From Arthrobacter sp. Bz4 (GTDB lineage: Bacteria; Actinomycetota; Actinomycetes; Actinomycetales; Micrococcaceae): a stretch of 64,000 nucleotides of DNA. Both the position numbers and the translations under genes were made by a program. Every line of letters starts with the position of its first letter. Position 1 is the stretch's first letter. The DNA is taken from the NCBI RefSeq assembly GCF_003075455.1, contig NZ_QDAE01000007.1:62001-126000 (forward strand), in the 5' to 3' direction. Below the pieces are notes generated by a model. That model had not been told where the DNA came from, made no database searches, and saw nothing but the letters and a program-made list of their open reading frames with translations. This document shows, one piece after another, positions 1 to 10,422 of this stretch.

Positions 1-3
1 GGT

Positions 4-125
4 GAGTAGCGATGGAGCCGGAGCAGTGTCCGACCCGGCGGCTTTAATATTTCAAACGAGCTCTGCGAGCGAGGAAATTTCGTTGCCGCCGGTCGGGCAC
101 TGCTCCGGCTTGCCAGGCGCTACTC
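4..125. repeat. Long imperfect inverted repeat overlapping the grpE stop codon
   Basis: Arms at 4-42 and 85-125 are near-complementary over about 39-41 bases, with a shared core CCGGAGCAGTG and small bulges. The 42-base centre can fold further: ATTTC against GAAAT, then GCTC against GAGC. The right arm covers the grpE stop codon (120-122). It lies just downstream of grpE on the minus strand, so it could be a terminator or processing hairpin, or a REP/MITE-like palindromic element. There is no run of T after it on the minus strand. No dnaJ start is visible before the window edge. Confidence 0.6.
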
Positions 126-827
126 GGGCACTGCGACGATAACTTGGGCTGCCCGCAGGACGCGGTCGCCCTTCTTGTAACCTGCCCGCAGGATCTGGCT
201 GACGCTGTCGAACTGTACGTCGGCACTGGGCTGCTGGATCAGAGCCTCGTGGATGTTCGGGTCGAACTCCACTCCGGTCTCGTCGATCCGGCTTAGGCCG
301 TAGGTCTTCAGCGCGTTTTCCAATTTGGTGGAGATCGCAGCGAAAGGTCCGTCGGCCAGGTCGCCGTGCTGGCGAGCGGCGTCGATGTCGTCCAGGACGG
401 GCATCAGCGAGTTCAACACTCCGATGACTGCCATGTCCCGGGCCACGTCCCGGTCACGCTCGACGCGCTTCCGGTAGTTGACGTACTCGGCCGAGAGGCG
501 TTGCAGGTCGGTACGCAGCTCGGCTTCCACAGCTGAGGCCGATCCGGCGGCGGGTTCGGTGAACCCCTCACCGTCGATCCCGTTGAGGATTGCCTCGGCC
601 TGGGCCAGCGCATCGCTACCATCAGCGGCCTGCTCCCCGGCGTCGGCTTCCTCAACGGGATCCTGAACGGAGTCCGGGGTCACAGGCTGGTCGGTGTGAC
701 CAGCCTGTGCGCCGTCGTCGTCCTGCTGCTGCCCACGGACCTTACCTGTCTCGGGGTCGATCTTCCGGTTATCGCGGAAGCTGACCGGTTCGGACTGGTG
801 CTCTTCTTCGTTTCCGTGGTGCGGCAT
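120..827 (-). CDS. grpE: Nucleotide exchange factor GrpE
   Basis: GrpE releases ADP from DnaK and so drives the chaperone cycle in the cytoplasm. The 235-residue product has a long acidic, Gln/Asp-rich N-terminal region (about 1-90) typical of actinobacterial GrpE. A coiled-coil helix follows (about 98-135, containing YVNYRKRVERD), then the C-terminal beta domain with the hallmark stretch FDPNIHEAL and the ending GYKKGDRVLRAAQVIV. The ATG at 827 lies two bases after the dnaK stop, so the two genes are translationally coupled in one operon. The usual partner dnaJ is not in the window. The stop codon lies in a long inverted repeat. Confidence 0.97.
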   Translation of the reverse strand: MPHHGNEEEHQSEPVSFRDNRKIDPETGKVRGQQQDDDGAQAGHTDQPVTPDSVQDPVEEADAGEQAADGSDALAQAEAILNGIDGEGFTEPAAGSASAVEAELRTDLQRLSAEYVNYRKRVERDRDVARDMAVIGVLNSLMPVLDDIDAARQHGDLADGPFAAISTKLENALKTYGLSRIDETGVEFDPNIHEALIQQPSADVQFDSVSQILRAGYKKGDRVLRAAQVIVAVPE

Positions 828-829
828 GA

Positions 830-2740
<1,911 letters not shown>

Positions 2741-2807
2741 TCAACAGCCCGTAATGAGGGGAATCGCTCAGCCCGTAGCCTGGCGAGTATTCGCCTGAAA
2801 GCCGGAT

Positions 2808-2881
2808 CTTGAGCGTTCTTCACTCAACTGTACTCCGAGGCCGCAGAGAGTCAAATCTAAGTTGAGTGGGATAGGCTCAAC
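2808..2881 (-). promoter_or_regulatory. dnaK promoter flanked by two HspR HAIR operators
   Basis: The HAIR consensus is CTTGAGT-N7-ACTCAAG. On the + strand one copy reads CTTGAGC-N7-ACTCAAC (2808-2828) and a second reads GTTGAGT-N7-GCTCAAC (2861-2881). Between them, on the minus strand, is a sigma-70-like promoter: TTGACT (2854-2849), a 16-base spacer, then TACAGT (2832-2827). The -10 box overlaps the first operator and the second operator lies just upstream of the -35, a layout expected for repression. The promoter assignment is inferred. The hspR gene itself is not in the window. Confidence 0.85.
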
Positions 2882-2986
2882 CTTGCGTGCGGAGGCGCAT
2901 TGAGTCGCCGAACTCCGCGGCGGTGGAGGGCATCAGTGGTTGTTCAGCCGTGAGAGAACGGGCCTTGGTCTGGTGCCGCGCCCCCA

Positions 2987-3026
2987 AACGGAGCCACCGT
3001 CTTTAGGGGCGTCGGGTGGCTCCGTT
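2987..3026. terminator. Hairpin terminator after the aminotransferase gene
   Basis: A perfect 12-base stem (AACGGAGCCACC at 2987-2998, complement at 3015-3026) with a 16-base loop follows the aminotransferase stop (3131). The minus-strand tail is only TTTGGGGG, so this is a weak intrinsic terminator by the U-tract criterion. The rest of the 402-base gap 2729-3130 holds the dnaK promoter region and no supported gene. Confidence 0.6.
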
Positions 3027-3130
3027 CAGGATGCCGTCACATGCCCGGCGTCCGAGGTGTGGGTGGCGGTCTCGGTACCATCGACTCCTCTTGAACGAGT
3101 TTCCACTCGGGGCCTTGGGAAATCCCTAGG

Positions 3131-4468
3131 TCAGAACGGAGGCGCCCCGCCGACCGCTTCCATCGCAGCGGCAAACACCGGAAGACTCCGCTGGAGCATG
3201 TCTTCATTGGCAGTCAGGGAAATCCTAAAGAAGCCGGGTGTCTCGAAATGCACGCCTGGCATCACAAAGACCCCCTGGGCTGCTAGGGTCGCCACGAATG
3301 CCTCGTCGTCGGGGTCCGGCGAGCGCACAAACAGGTAAAACGTTCCTTCCGGGCGGTTGACCCGATAACCCATCTCCTGCAACGCATCAACCATCCGGTC
3401 GCGTTTGCGTTGGAGTGCCGGGATATCGATCGAAAACTGTTCGAGTCTGGGCAATGCGTGCTGGAGCACGGCGTTTGGGTAAATCCATCCCATCGCCAGT
3501 TGCAGGGCGTCAAGTGCGCTGGCAACCACATCATAATCAGGCAGGTTCGGATGCAACGCCAGATAGCCGATCCGTTCACCCGGCGAAAGATGAGTCTTCC
3601 CGTACGAGTAGGCCAGCAGGGTATAGCGGTAAAACTCGATCGGACTATGGAATCGAGCACCGTCAAACACGATGCGGTTATAGGGCTCATCGGAAATGAG
3701 ATAAATCCGGCGACCAATCGCGGCCGAGCCGCTCTCAAGCACTGCCGCGAGACGTTCGAGCACAGCTGGCGGATAAATCCGGCCGCTGGGGTTGTTGGGA
3801 GTGTTGACAATCACCGCACACGTGCGGCTGGTGATCGCCGCTGCAATCTGGTCCACGTCGAGGTCAAAGGTCTCCAAATCCACAGTGACCTTTACGGGGA
3901 CGAGCCCGGCCTCGATGATGATCGGCTCGTAGAAGAACCACGGTGGAAGGCTGTAGATCACCTCGTCGCCGGGGTCTCCCACTGCCTTGAGCGCGAGGGC
4001 GATCGCCGTGAAACCGCCGGTAGTCAGGTGGATGTCCTCGGGACGAAATGGCACCCCAATGAGGCGCTGGAGGGAGGCCGCGGCCGCCTCCTGCGCCTCA
4101 GGGGTGTTTTGTTTGTAGGCAAACCATTGGTCGTGGCGTGGAATTGTGGCTTCCTGGAGCGCCGCAACATAGGCCTCTTGCGGCATCTCGTGTGGGTTAC
4201 CGAAAGTCAGGTCGCAGATGCCTGGCTCGTTCCGGCGCGCAGCATACGTCGAGGACGTGAGGAAAGCATTGAGGAGCCGGTAAGGCTCGGCTGCTGCCAC
4301 GTTCCCAGCCCGCTGCGATATCGGCGAACTGGCAAGCCCCGGTGTCATCGAACTGGAGCGGTCAGGATCAGGTATTCCCAGCTGCTGGCTGGTCTTTGGC
4401 GCCGGACCCTTAGCCAGTGCATCGTTGGCTGGTACGTCATGGTCGGGTGGGTTGGTTTGATCACTCAT
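3131..4468 (-). CDS. PLP-dependent class I/II aminotransferase
   Basis: This is a fold-type I aminotransferase of the aspartate-aminotransferase superfamily; the substrate cannot be read from the sequence. The 445-residue product shows NTPNNPSG at 222-229, SDEPYNRI near 259-266, and the Schiff-base lysine K291 in YSYGK. The first 55 or so residues are low-complexity (Pro/Ala/Ser-rich) and absent from typical 390-400-residue relatives, so a downstream start such as Met41 is possible. GAGGAGCG lies just before the ATG at 4468. The gene stands alone between two hairpins, downstream of the MMPL gene on the same strand. Confidence 0.9.
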   Translation of the reverse strand: MSDQTNPPDHDVPANDALAKGPAPKTSQQLGIPDPDRSSSMTPGLASSPISQRAGNVAAAEPYRLLNAFLTSSTYAARRNEPGICDLTFGNPHEMPQEAYVAALQEATIPRHDQWFAYKQNTPEAQEAAAASLQRLIGVPFRPEDIHLTTGGFTAIALALKAVGDPGDEVIYSLPPWFFYEPIIIEAGLVPVKVTVDLETFDLDVDQIAAAITSRTCAVIVNTPNNPSGRIYPPAVLERLAAVLESGSAAIGRRIYLISDEPYNRIVFDGARFHSPIEFYRYTLLAYSYGKTHLSPGERIGYLALHPNLPDYDVVASALDALQLAMGWIYPNAVLQHALPRLEQFSIDIPALQRKRDRMVDALQEMGYRVNRPEGTFYLFVRSPDPDDEAFVATLAAQGVFVMPGVHFETPGFFRISLTANEDMLQRSLPVFAAAMEAVGGAPPF

Positions 4469-4499
4469 GATCGCTCCTCAGCTGTCGAATAATCAGCGC

Positions 4500-4552
4500 G
4501 CTGAATCAGTGGAGGCTGTGATGCGACCGATTATTGCCTCCACTGATTCAGC
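4500..4552. repeat. Perfect 17-base inverted repeat upstream of the aminotransferase
   Basis: GCTGAATCAGTGGAGGC at 4500-4516 is perfectly complementary to 4536-4552, separated by 19 bases. It lies between the MMPL stop (4646) and the aminotransferase start (4468) and ends 31 bases before that ATG. No T run follows on the minus strand. It may be the MMPL terminator or an element in the aminotransferase leader. Confidence 0.65.
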
Positions 4553-4645
4553 TGTAAAGAGCGCTTCCAGACCAGGCCTTCCCCTCCGCGGAACGGGTTG
4601 GAGGGGGCCGCGGACTGCTGCGGTGTTATCTACCCAGAGTGTTAT

Positions 4646-6859
4646 CTACCCACGGTGAGCCGGTTCAGCGCGGTGGCCCTGCTCGTCCCGCCTGCCCGCC
4701 GAGCCTGGACCCGACAACCCGGATGACCCGCCGCGGTGCACCGGTCCGGATTCGCGTCCTAGCCGGGATGGCCACCAGATCCGCCGACCCAGGTCGTAGG
4801 ACAGGGCCGGCACCAGCAGTGAGCGCACGATCAGCGTATCCAACAGCACACCGAAGGCCACGATGAACGCAATTTGGGCAAGGAACAGAATCGGGATGAC
4901 CCCCAGGGCTGCGAAGGTGGCCGCCAGCACCACACCCGCAGAGGTGATGACTCCGCCGGTGACACCCAGACCCCTCAGAATTCCGGGGCGGGTTCCGATG
5001 CGTAGCGATTCCTCCCGGACTCGTGTCATCAGGAAAATGTTGTAATCCACCCCCAATGCCACGAGGAACACGAAGCCAAACAGCGGAACCGACGCATCTG
5101 CACCCTCAAAACCGAGCAGGTTGTTGAACACCAGGGCCGACACGCCCAGCGCCGTCGCGAAGGAGAGCACCACGCTGAGGATCAGTAGGACCGGCGCCAC
5201 GATGGAACGGAGCAGGAGCATCAAGATCACCAGAATCACCGCCAACACGATCGGAATGATCTTCACCAGGTCAGCCTGGGCCGTGTCGTTGGTGTCAATC
5301 GCGATCGCGGTTACGCCACCAACCAGTGCCTCCGGGCTGGCGTCGTCCAGTGCGGTCCGCAACTCACGCACCACGTCTTCGGCCTCATCGGAGTCTGCCG
5401 GTGACTGCAGTGTGCCGGTAATCAGCACGTTGCCGCCACGGACGACGACGTCGCTGCCGGGTTCGGGAGACTCGGAACTGAGCGCGGCGTCAGTGATGCC
5501 GGCCTGGCTCTGCACCACTTCCAGGACAGCATCCTGATCCTGCTCTGGGGCGATCACCGAGACTGGGCTCCCCGAACCGGCGTCGAAGTGGCGCGCCAGG
5601 GCTTCCTGCCCGTCCACCGCATTCGATTCCGTGAGGATCAGTGCGGACTGTGGTACTCCGTTAGCCTGCAGTTGGAACAAGCCCAGGGAACCGGCGGCCA
5701 GGACGAGGAATGAAGCGATCCAGACGGGTCGGGCGTGCCGGGAGATCAGTGTCGCCACCTTCTTCCAGATGCCACGCAGTCCCTCCAGCCCGGTGGCGTT
5801 CACTCCTTCGGGCTGAACGTGGCTGGACCCCAGTTTGGGGCGCAGCGGCCAAAACGCCGACCTGCCGAAGAGCAGGAGAAGAGAGGGCAGCAGTGTCAGG
5901 GCAGCCGCCAAGGAGAAGAGGATTCCAATCGCCGCGATCGGACCGAGGCTCCGGTTGGAGTTGAGGTCGGAAAACAATAGACAGAGCAGCGCAACAATAA
6001 CCGTGGCCCCGGAGGCAAGAATCGGTTCGAACGAGCCGCGGTACGCCACCCGCATCGCGTCCCATTTTGCGGCGTGTTCGCCAAGTGCTTCCCTGAACCG
6101 TGCAACAAGCAGCAGCGCGTAATCGGTCGCCGCGCCGATGACCAGGATAAACAGGATTCCCTGGCTCTGACCACTGAGCTGAATCCATCCCCAGTCGGCC
6201 AGGGCATAGACCAGAACGATCGATGTGGCCAGCGCAAACACTGAGGTCAGCAGCACCAGGAACGGAAGGATCACAGACCGGTAGACGGACAACAGGATCA
6301 GAAAGACCGCTCCCAGCGCCACACTGAGCAACAACCCATCAATGCCGCTGAAGGCGCTTGAGAGGTCGGTGGCAAAACCGGCCGGCCCCGTGACGTACCC
6401 GGTGGTACCGTCGGGGATCTCGGCGGTCAGCACCTCCCGAAGCGCCTCTACCACCTCCCCGATCTCGGCGTCGTCCGCTACAAACGCGATGTACTGAATA
6501 GCGAATGAATCTTCGGCTGGCACGGGCCCGATGACAGTTGGCGCTCCGGCTTCAGCAGGCTCCAGTCCCTCAACCGCCGCGAGGGAGGTAGCAAGCTCCT
6601 CGTACCCACCGAGGTCGGCTGGTGGAATCTCCGTCTCCGATTCGACGACGATCACCGCAGGCAGGGAGTCCGAATCAGTGAATTGGTTCTGCAGTTCACC
6701 TGCTTCGGTGGATTCGGCGTTGGCCGGGAGGAACGACGCCTGGTCATTGCTCGAGACTTCCTCCAACTTGCCGAAGGTGGGACCCCCGAACGCGGCGCCC
6801 ACCAGCCAGATCAGGACGACGACGGCGGGCAACAGGACCCGTAACCACTTGCTGTGCAT
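4646..6859 (-). CDS. MMPL family (RND-type) transporter
   Basis: This is a membrane transporter of the MMPL/RND superfamily, which exports lipids or amphipathic compounds using the proton gradient. The 737-residue product has one N-terminal membrane segment (about 7-26), an extracytoplasmic domain, and two blocks of membrane helices starting near 175 and 535. The paired TM4/TM10 motifs carry the proton-relay Asp-Tyr: GAATDYALL at 242-250 and LGVDYNIFL near 605. The C-terminal 45 residues are Gly/Arg-rich and probably disordered. A MarR gene diverges from it across an AT-rich region with a palindrome, so it is probably the regulator's target. The substrate is unknown; drug or lipid efflux are both possible. 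Confidence 0.92.
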   Translation of the reverse strand: MHSKWLRVLLPAVVVLIWLVGAAFGGPTFGKLEEVSSNDQASFLPANAESTEAGELQNQFTDSDSLPAVIVVESETEIPPADLGGYEELATSLAAVEGLEPAEAGAPTVIGPVPAEDSFAIQYIAFVADDAEIGEVVEALREVLTAEIPDGTTGYVTGPAGFATDLSSAFSGIDGLLLSVALGAVFLILLSVYRSVILPFLVLLTSVFALATSIVLVYALADWGWIQLSGQSQGILFILVIGAATDYALLLVARFREALGEHAAKWDAMRVAYRGSFEPILASGATVIVALLCLLFSDLNSNRSLGPIAAIGILFSLAAALTLLPSLLLLFGRSAFWPLRPKLGSSHVQPEGVNATGLEGLRGIWKKVATLISRHARPVWIASFLVLAAGSLGLFQLQANGVPQSALILTESNAVDGQEALARHFDAGSGSPVSVIAPEQDQDAVLEVVQSQAGITDAALSSESPEPGSDVVVRGGNVLITGTLQSPADSDEAEDVVRELRTALDDASPEALVGGVTAIAIDTNDTAQADLVKIIPIVLAVILVILMLLLRSIVAPVLLILSVVLSFATALGVSALVFNNLLGFEGADASVPLFGFVFLVALGVDYNIFLMTRVREESLRIGTRPGILRGLGVTGGVITSAGVVLAATFAALGVIPILFLAQIAFIVAFGVLLDTLIVRSLLVPALSYDLGRRIWWPSRLGRESGPVHRGGSSGLSGPGSAGRRDEQGHRAEPAHRG

Positions 6860-6897
6860 GATGAACGCCTCTCAACGAAATTATCTCTAAAACAAAC

Positions 6898-6918
6898 TAT
6901 ATCCATCATGGAGATATA
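6898..6918. promoter_or_regulatory. Candidate MarR operator between the MMPL and marR genes
   Basis: TATATC (6898-6903), nine bases, then GATATA (6913-6918) form a palindrome in the only AT-rich stretch of the divergent intergenic region. A second partly related ATTATCTC occurs at 6880-6887. The size and position fit a MarR-type operator able to repress both genes. No binding is demonstrated. Confidence 0.5.
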
Positions 6919-6981
6919 ATTGGTAGACGGACTAGAGTTGTTTCTTGCGGTAACTGTTGAAACGACGAGGTGAGAGTGAGC

Positions 6982-7455
6982 ATGGCAGAGAACCCCCGGC
7001 CCGAACTGATGGCGTTGCTCCAACAGTTCACCGTGGAAACGGATCGGTACGTGGATACTGTCAGCGCGCGGGATTCTCTCTATCGGACAGATCTGAATGC
7101 CCTCGGCGTCATGATGGGCGCCGCCCGGGCCGGTGCCGTCGTGACTCCCGGGATGCTGCGCTCCGAACTGCACCTGAGTTCCCCTGCGACTACCGCACTG
7201 GTGGACCGCCTGGATAATGCGGGCCATGTGAAACGCTCCAGGAGCGACGTCGACCGGCGGCAGGTCCACCTCGAAATGACCGAGAAGGCAATGGCCACCG
7301 GCGGCAAACTTTTCGCCCCACTGGCCCAGCACATCGGTGGCGCGCTGGCACAGTTCTCCACCGAGGAGCAGGAACTGCTGGCCGAGATGATGCGTCAGAT
7401 CACGAGCGCAACCATCGCCGCGCGAGAGGAAGTAGCGCAGCAACCGGCCGGGTAG
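6982..7455 (+). CDS. MarR family transcriptional regulator
   Basis: This is a dimeric winged-helix repressor, presumably of the divergent MMPL transporter. The 157-residue product has the MarR winged-helix core: PGMLRSELHLSSPATTAL recognition region, LVDRLDNAGHVKR, and the wing RSDVDRRQVHLEMT. Long C-terminal helices for dimerization follow. I chose the ATG at 6982 because AGGTGAG sits seven bases upstream. A GTG at 6970 in the same frame would add four residues (MRVS) but overlaps that Shine-Dalgarno sequence. The ligand is unknown. Confidence 0.92.
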   Translation: MAENPRPELMALLQQFTVETDRYVDTVSARDSLYRTDLNALGVMMGAARAGAVVTPGMLRSELHLSSPATTALVDRLDNAGHVKRSRSDVDRRQVHLEMTEKAMATGGKLFAPLAQHIGGALAQFSTEEQELLAEMMRQITSATIAAREEVAQQPAG

Positions 7456-7477
7456 TGCTGGTTGCTAGGCTGAGCCA

Positions 7478-9079
7478 ATGGATCGATCACGCGCCAGACA
7501 GGACCATTTCGACGCCGTAGTGGTGGGCGGAGGCCATAACGGGCTCGTTGCAGCCACGTACCTGGCCAAGGCGGGCCGGTCGGTGGTGGTCCTCGAGCGC
7601 CAGGACCAAGTGGGTGGCGCCGCCGTATCCGCAGAGGCCTTTCCCGGCACGGGAGCGCGACTGTCGCGGTATTCCTACCTGGTGAGCCTCCTCCCCCAGC
7701 AGATTATCGACGATTTGGGGTTGGATCTGGAGCTGGTCCGTCGACGATATTCCTCCTACACGCCGGTGGCCGGCGGCACTTCCGGCCTGCTGGTCGACAA
7801 CGAGGACCGCAAAGCGACCCGAAAGAGTTTCCGCAGGATCGATGCGGGCGACGATGCTGGGGCCTTTGGCGAGTTCTACGGTCGCACCGCGACCCTCGCC
7901 GAGCGACTATGGCCCACGTTCACCAAGCCGCTGCTCAGGCGCGCTGAGGCGAGGGAACTGGTCGGCGACGACGAGATTTGGGCCGACTTCATTGAACAGC
8001 CGCTCGGTGGGGTAATCGAGCGCTCGGTGGAGTCAGATCTGGTACGTGGGGTACTCCTCACCGACGGCTTGATCAGCACTTTCGCGCGGGCCCACGACGA
8101 GGACCTGCAGCAAAACAAGTGCTTCCTCTATCACGTGGTTGGCGGGGGAACCGGGGACTGGGATGTCCCGGTCGGCGGCATGGGAGCAGTCAGCGGTGCC
8201 CTGGAACGGGCCGCGCTGGCCGCGGGAGTGGAGATCCGCACGGGGGCCGAGGTGACAGCGGTGGCGCCCAACGGCGTCGTCCATTACCAACCAGCGGAGG
8301 AGAACAGCCGCATGCGGAGCGTGACCGGCGAATACGTGCTGGCCAACGTCACGCCCGCTGTGCTGGGTCGGCTGATGGGCGGTCCGGGCGCCGACGGTTT
8401 CGCAACCTCCGCAGGTGCGGCCGAGGGCGCCCAGGTCAAAGTCAACCTGCTCCTCTCGCGGCTTCCGAAACTCAAGGACCCCGAGATCAGCCCCGAGCAG
8501 GCCTTCGGCGGAACCTTCCACATCAACGAGTTGTACTCGCAGTTGGACACCGCGTACACCGCCGCGGAGAACGGCAGGATCCCATCCCCCTTGCCGATCG
8601 AAATCTACTGCCATTCCCTGGCCGATCCGTCGATCCTGTCGGAGTCACTGCGGGAGTCCGGCGCCCACACCCTGACCGTTTTTTCGTTGCAGACCCCGCA
8701 TCGATTAAGCCATGACGCCGATCACGACGTGCTGCGCGCGGAGCTACAGGCTGCAGTGCTCGAATCGCTGAACAGCGTGCTGGCCGAGCCCATCGAGGAT
8801 TGCATCCTGCGCGACGGCGACGGCAAGCCCTGCATTGAAACGAAAACCACCCTCGATCTGGAGGAGACGCTGGGCCTGACCGGCGGGAACATCTTCCACG
8901 GTCCGTTGTCGTGGCCGTTCGCCGAGGACGACGCACCCCTGGACACCCCCGCCCAGCGCTGGGGTGTCGCCACCGACCACCAGCGCGTGCTGCTCTGCGG
9001 GGCGGGATCCCAACGGGGCGGTGGCGTCAGCGGGCTGGGTGGCCACAGCGCCGCCATGGCCCTCCTCGAGGAGCATTAG
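7478..9079 (+). CDS. Phytoene-desaturase-like FAD-dependent oxidoreductase
   Basis: This is a flavin amine-oxidase/phytoene-dehydrogenase-fold enzyme (COG1233 type, related to PYROXD2). The 533-residue product starts with the FAD-binding fingerprint: VVVGGGHNGL at 14-23, then VVVLER around 36-41 and VGGAA. A C-terminal FAD-contact region (LLCGAGSQRGGGVSGLGGH) lies near the end. The substrate is not known for this subgroup, and there is no carotenoid synthase or other crt gene nearby, so a carotenoid role should not be assumed. It starts 22 bases after marR on the same strand and may be read through from it. Confidence 0.85.
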   Translation: MDRSRARQDHFDAVVVGGGHNGLVAATYLAKAGRSVVVLERQDQVGGAAVSAEAFPGTGARLSRYSYLVSLLPQQIIDDLGLDLELVRRRYSSYTPVAGGTSGLLVDNEDRKATRKSFRRIDAGDDAGAFGEFYGRTATLAERLWPTFTKPLLRRAEARELVGDDEIWADFIEQPLGGVIERSVESDLVRGVLLTDGLISTFARAHDEDLQQNKCFLYHVVGGGTGDWDVPVGGMGAVSGALERAALAAGVEIRTGAEVTAVAPNGVVHYQPAEENSRMRSVTGEYVLANVTPAVLGRLMGGPGADGFATSAGAAEGAQVKVNLLLSRLPKLKDPEISPEQAFGGTFHINELYSQLDTAYTAAENGRIPSPLPIEIYCHSLADPSILSESLRESGAHTLTVFSLQTPHRLSHDADHDVLRAELQAAVLESLNSVLAEPIEDCILRDGDGKPCIETKTTLDLEETLGLTGGNIFHGPLSWPFAEDDAPLDTPAQRWGVATDHQRVLLCGAGSQRGGGVSGLGGHSAAMALLEEH

Positions 9080-9229
9080 AGGTTCAGAAGAAAACGCCGA
9101 GTGGAACGCTTAACCGGTCATGTGACTGGTCCCGCCAGTAGAGTGAAAGCCTATTGACCCTGGACTTACCGCGAGTGTCCGCACCGGTGCGGAGCATCGG
9201 ACGGCCGCTCACCATACCTTGAGGCGAGT

Positions 9230-10414
9230 TTGAAAAAGACACCAACCGAGGGACCGCGGGCCCTCGTCATCAGTACCAGCCGGGACAGGGGTGCGCTTGC
9301 TGCCGTCCGCTCGCTGCGCCAGTCCGGCTGGGTGGTTGGTGTCGGAACTCCCGACGGCGGCGGGATGCTCGGCGCGTCAGTCGCCTGCTCTTCCCGGCAT
9401 GTGGTGCCACGACCGCGGCTGGATGGCGCCGCGTTCATCGAAGGAGTCCGCCGGGCGGTAGCCCTAGGGTCCTACGACGTCGTGTTCGGCGGCGGCGACG
9501 ACTGGATGGCGGCACTCGCCACCTATCGGGACGACATTCCCACCCGGGTGGCCCACCCGCCGGCCGACGTCGTGAACGCTGCACTCAACAAGGTCGAACT
9601 TTCGGCGCTCGCCCATCAAATCGGCCTGTCGGCGCCCCGCACTGTCCAGGCATCCGATGAGGCGATCGAACAATGGCAAGGGCCGGTGGTAGTCAAGTGC
9701 CTGACGCACTGGGCGCACGGCCAGACCAGGCCACACCGGATCGAAGCGAAGCTCTTCCCCGACATCATTTCTGCCGGTCCACAGATCGAGCGGGTCAGGA
9801 AGGCCGGCGCCGAACCGATCCTCCAGGAACCGATCAAGGGGCATCTCGGTGCCCTCATCGGGATTTTCCACGACGGCCACCTGGATGGCCGGGTGCAACA
9901 AGTCACCTCACGCCTCTGGCCCACTCCAAACGGTGTGTCCACCCGTGCCGAGACGGTCCGGGTGGACGAGGATCTCGCAGCCAAGGTCGAAGCGCTGCTC
10001 CGCGAGCTCGGATGGTGGGGGTTGGTGGAGCTGCAGTTCCTGATTGACGACGACGGCGTCCATCACCTGATCGACCTCAATGGCCGCTTCTTCGGTTCGA
10101 TGGCACTCACCAACGCCGCCCGGCCGGGCCTGACTGATCTGTGGGGGCGTCTGGTGCTCGGCGAGAAGATGCAGACATTGCCCGACGCCGCCCCTGGCAT
10201 GCGCTACGCGTGGACGGCCGGGGATCTGCGACGGGCCAGCGTCGAACAGCGCGGCGGGCGGGTCGCCGACGTGGTGGATACCCTGCGGTGGGCTGGTCAG
10301 GCCCGCCACAGCGTGTGGGATCTGAAAGACCCGGGCCCCACCCTTCACCTTGCCTCGGCCCGGTTACGGCGGATCGATCGAAAGCCAAAATCAGTGGCAG
10401 CAGTCACCGGGTAG
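9230..10414 (+). CDS. ATP-grasp domain protein (orphan carboxylate-amine/thiol ligase)
   Basis: This resembles predicted ATP-grasp enzymes of the COG3919 kind, which activate a carboxylate as an acyl-phosphate. The 394-residue product has an N-terminal Rossmann-like region beginning ALVISTSRDRGALAAVRSL. The ATP-grasp core carries the nucleotide-binding lysine in VVVKCL and the Mg-binding C-terminal strand ending LIDLNGRFFGSMAL. The start is a TTG at 9230 preceded by GAGGCGAG. It converges on the murJ-like gene with an eight-base gap. Pairing of such an ATP-grasp with a flippase suggests envelope or glycan chemistry, but that is inference; the substrate is unknown. Confidence 0.8.
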   Translation: MKKTPTEGPRALVISTSRDRGALAAVRSLRQSGWVVGVGTPDGGGMLGASVACSSRHVVPRPRLDGAAFIEGVRRAVALGSYDVVFGGGDDWMAALATYRDDIPTRVAHPPADVVNAALNKVELSALAHQIGLSAPRTVQASDEAIEQWQGPVVVKCLTHWAHGQTRPHRIEAKLFPDIISAGPQIERVRKAGAEPILQEPIKGHLGALIGIFHDGHLDGRVQQVTSRLWPTPNGVSTRAETVRVDEDLAAKVEALLRELGWWGLVELQFLIDDDGVHHLIDLNGRFFGSMALTNAARPGLTDLWGRLVLGEKMQTLPDAAPGMRYAWTAGDLRRASVEQRGGRVADVVDTLRWAGQARHSVWDLKDPGPTLHLASARLRRIDRKPKSVAAVTG

Positions 10415-10422
10415 CTACTCGG

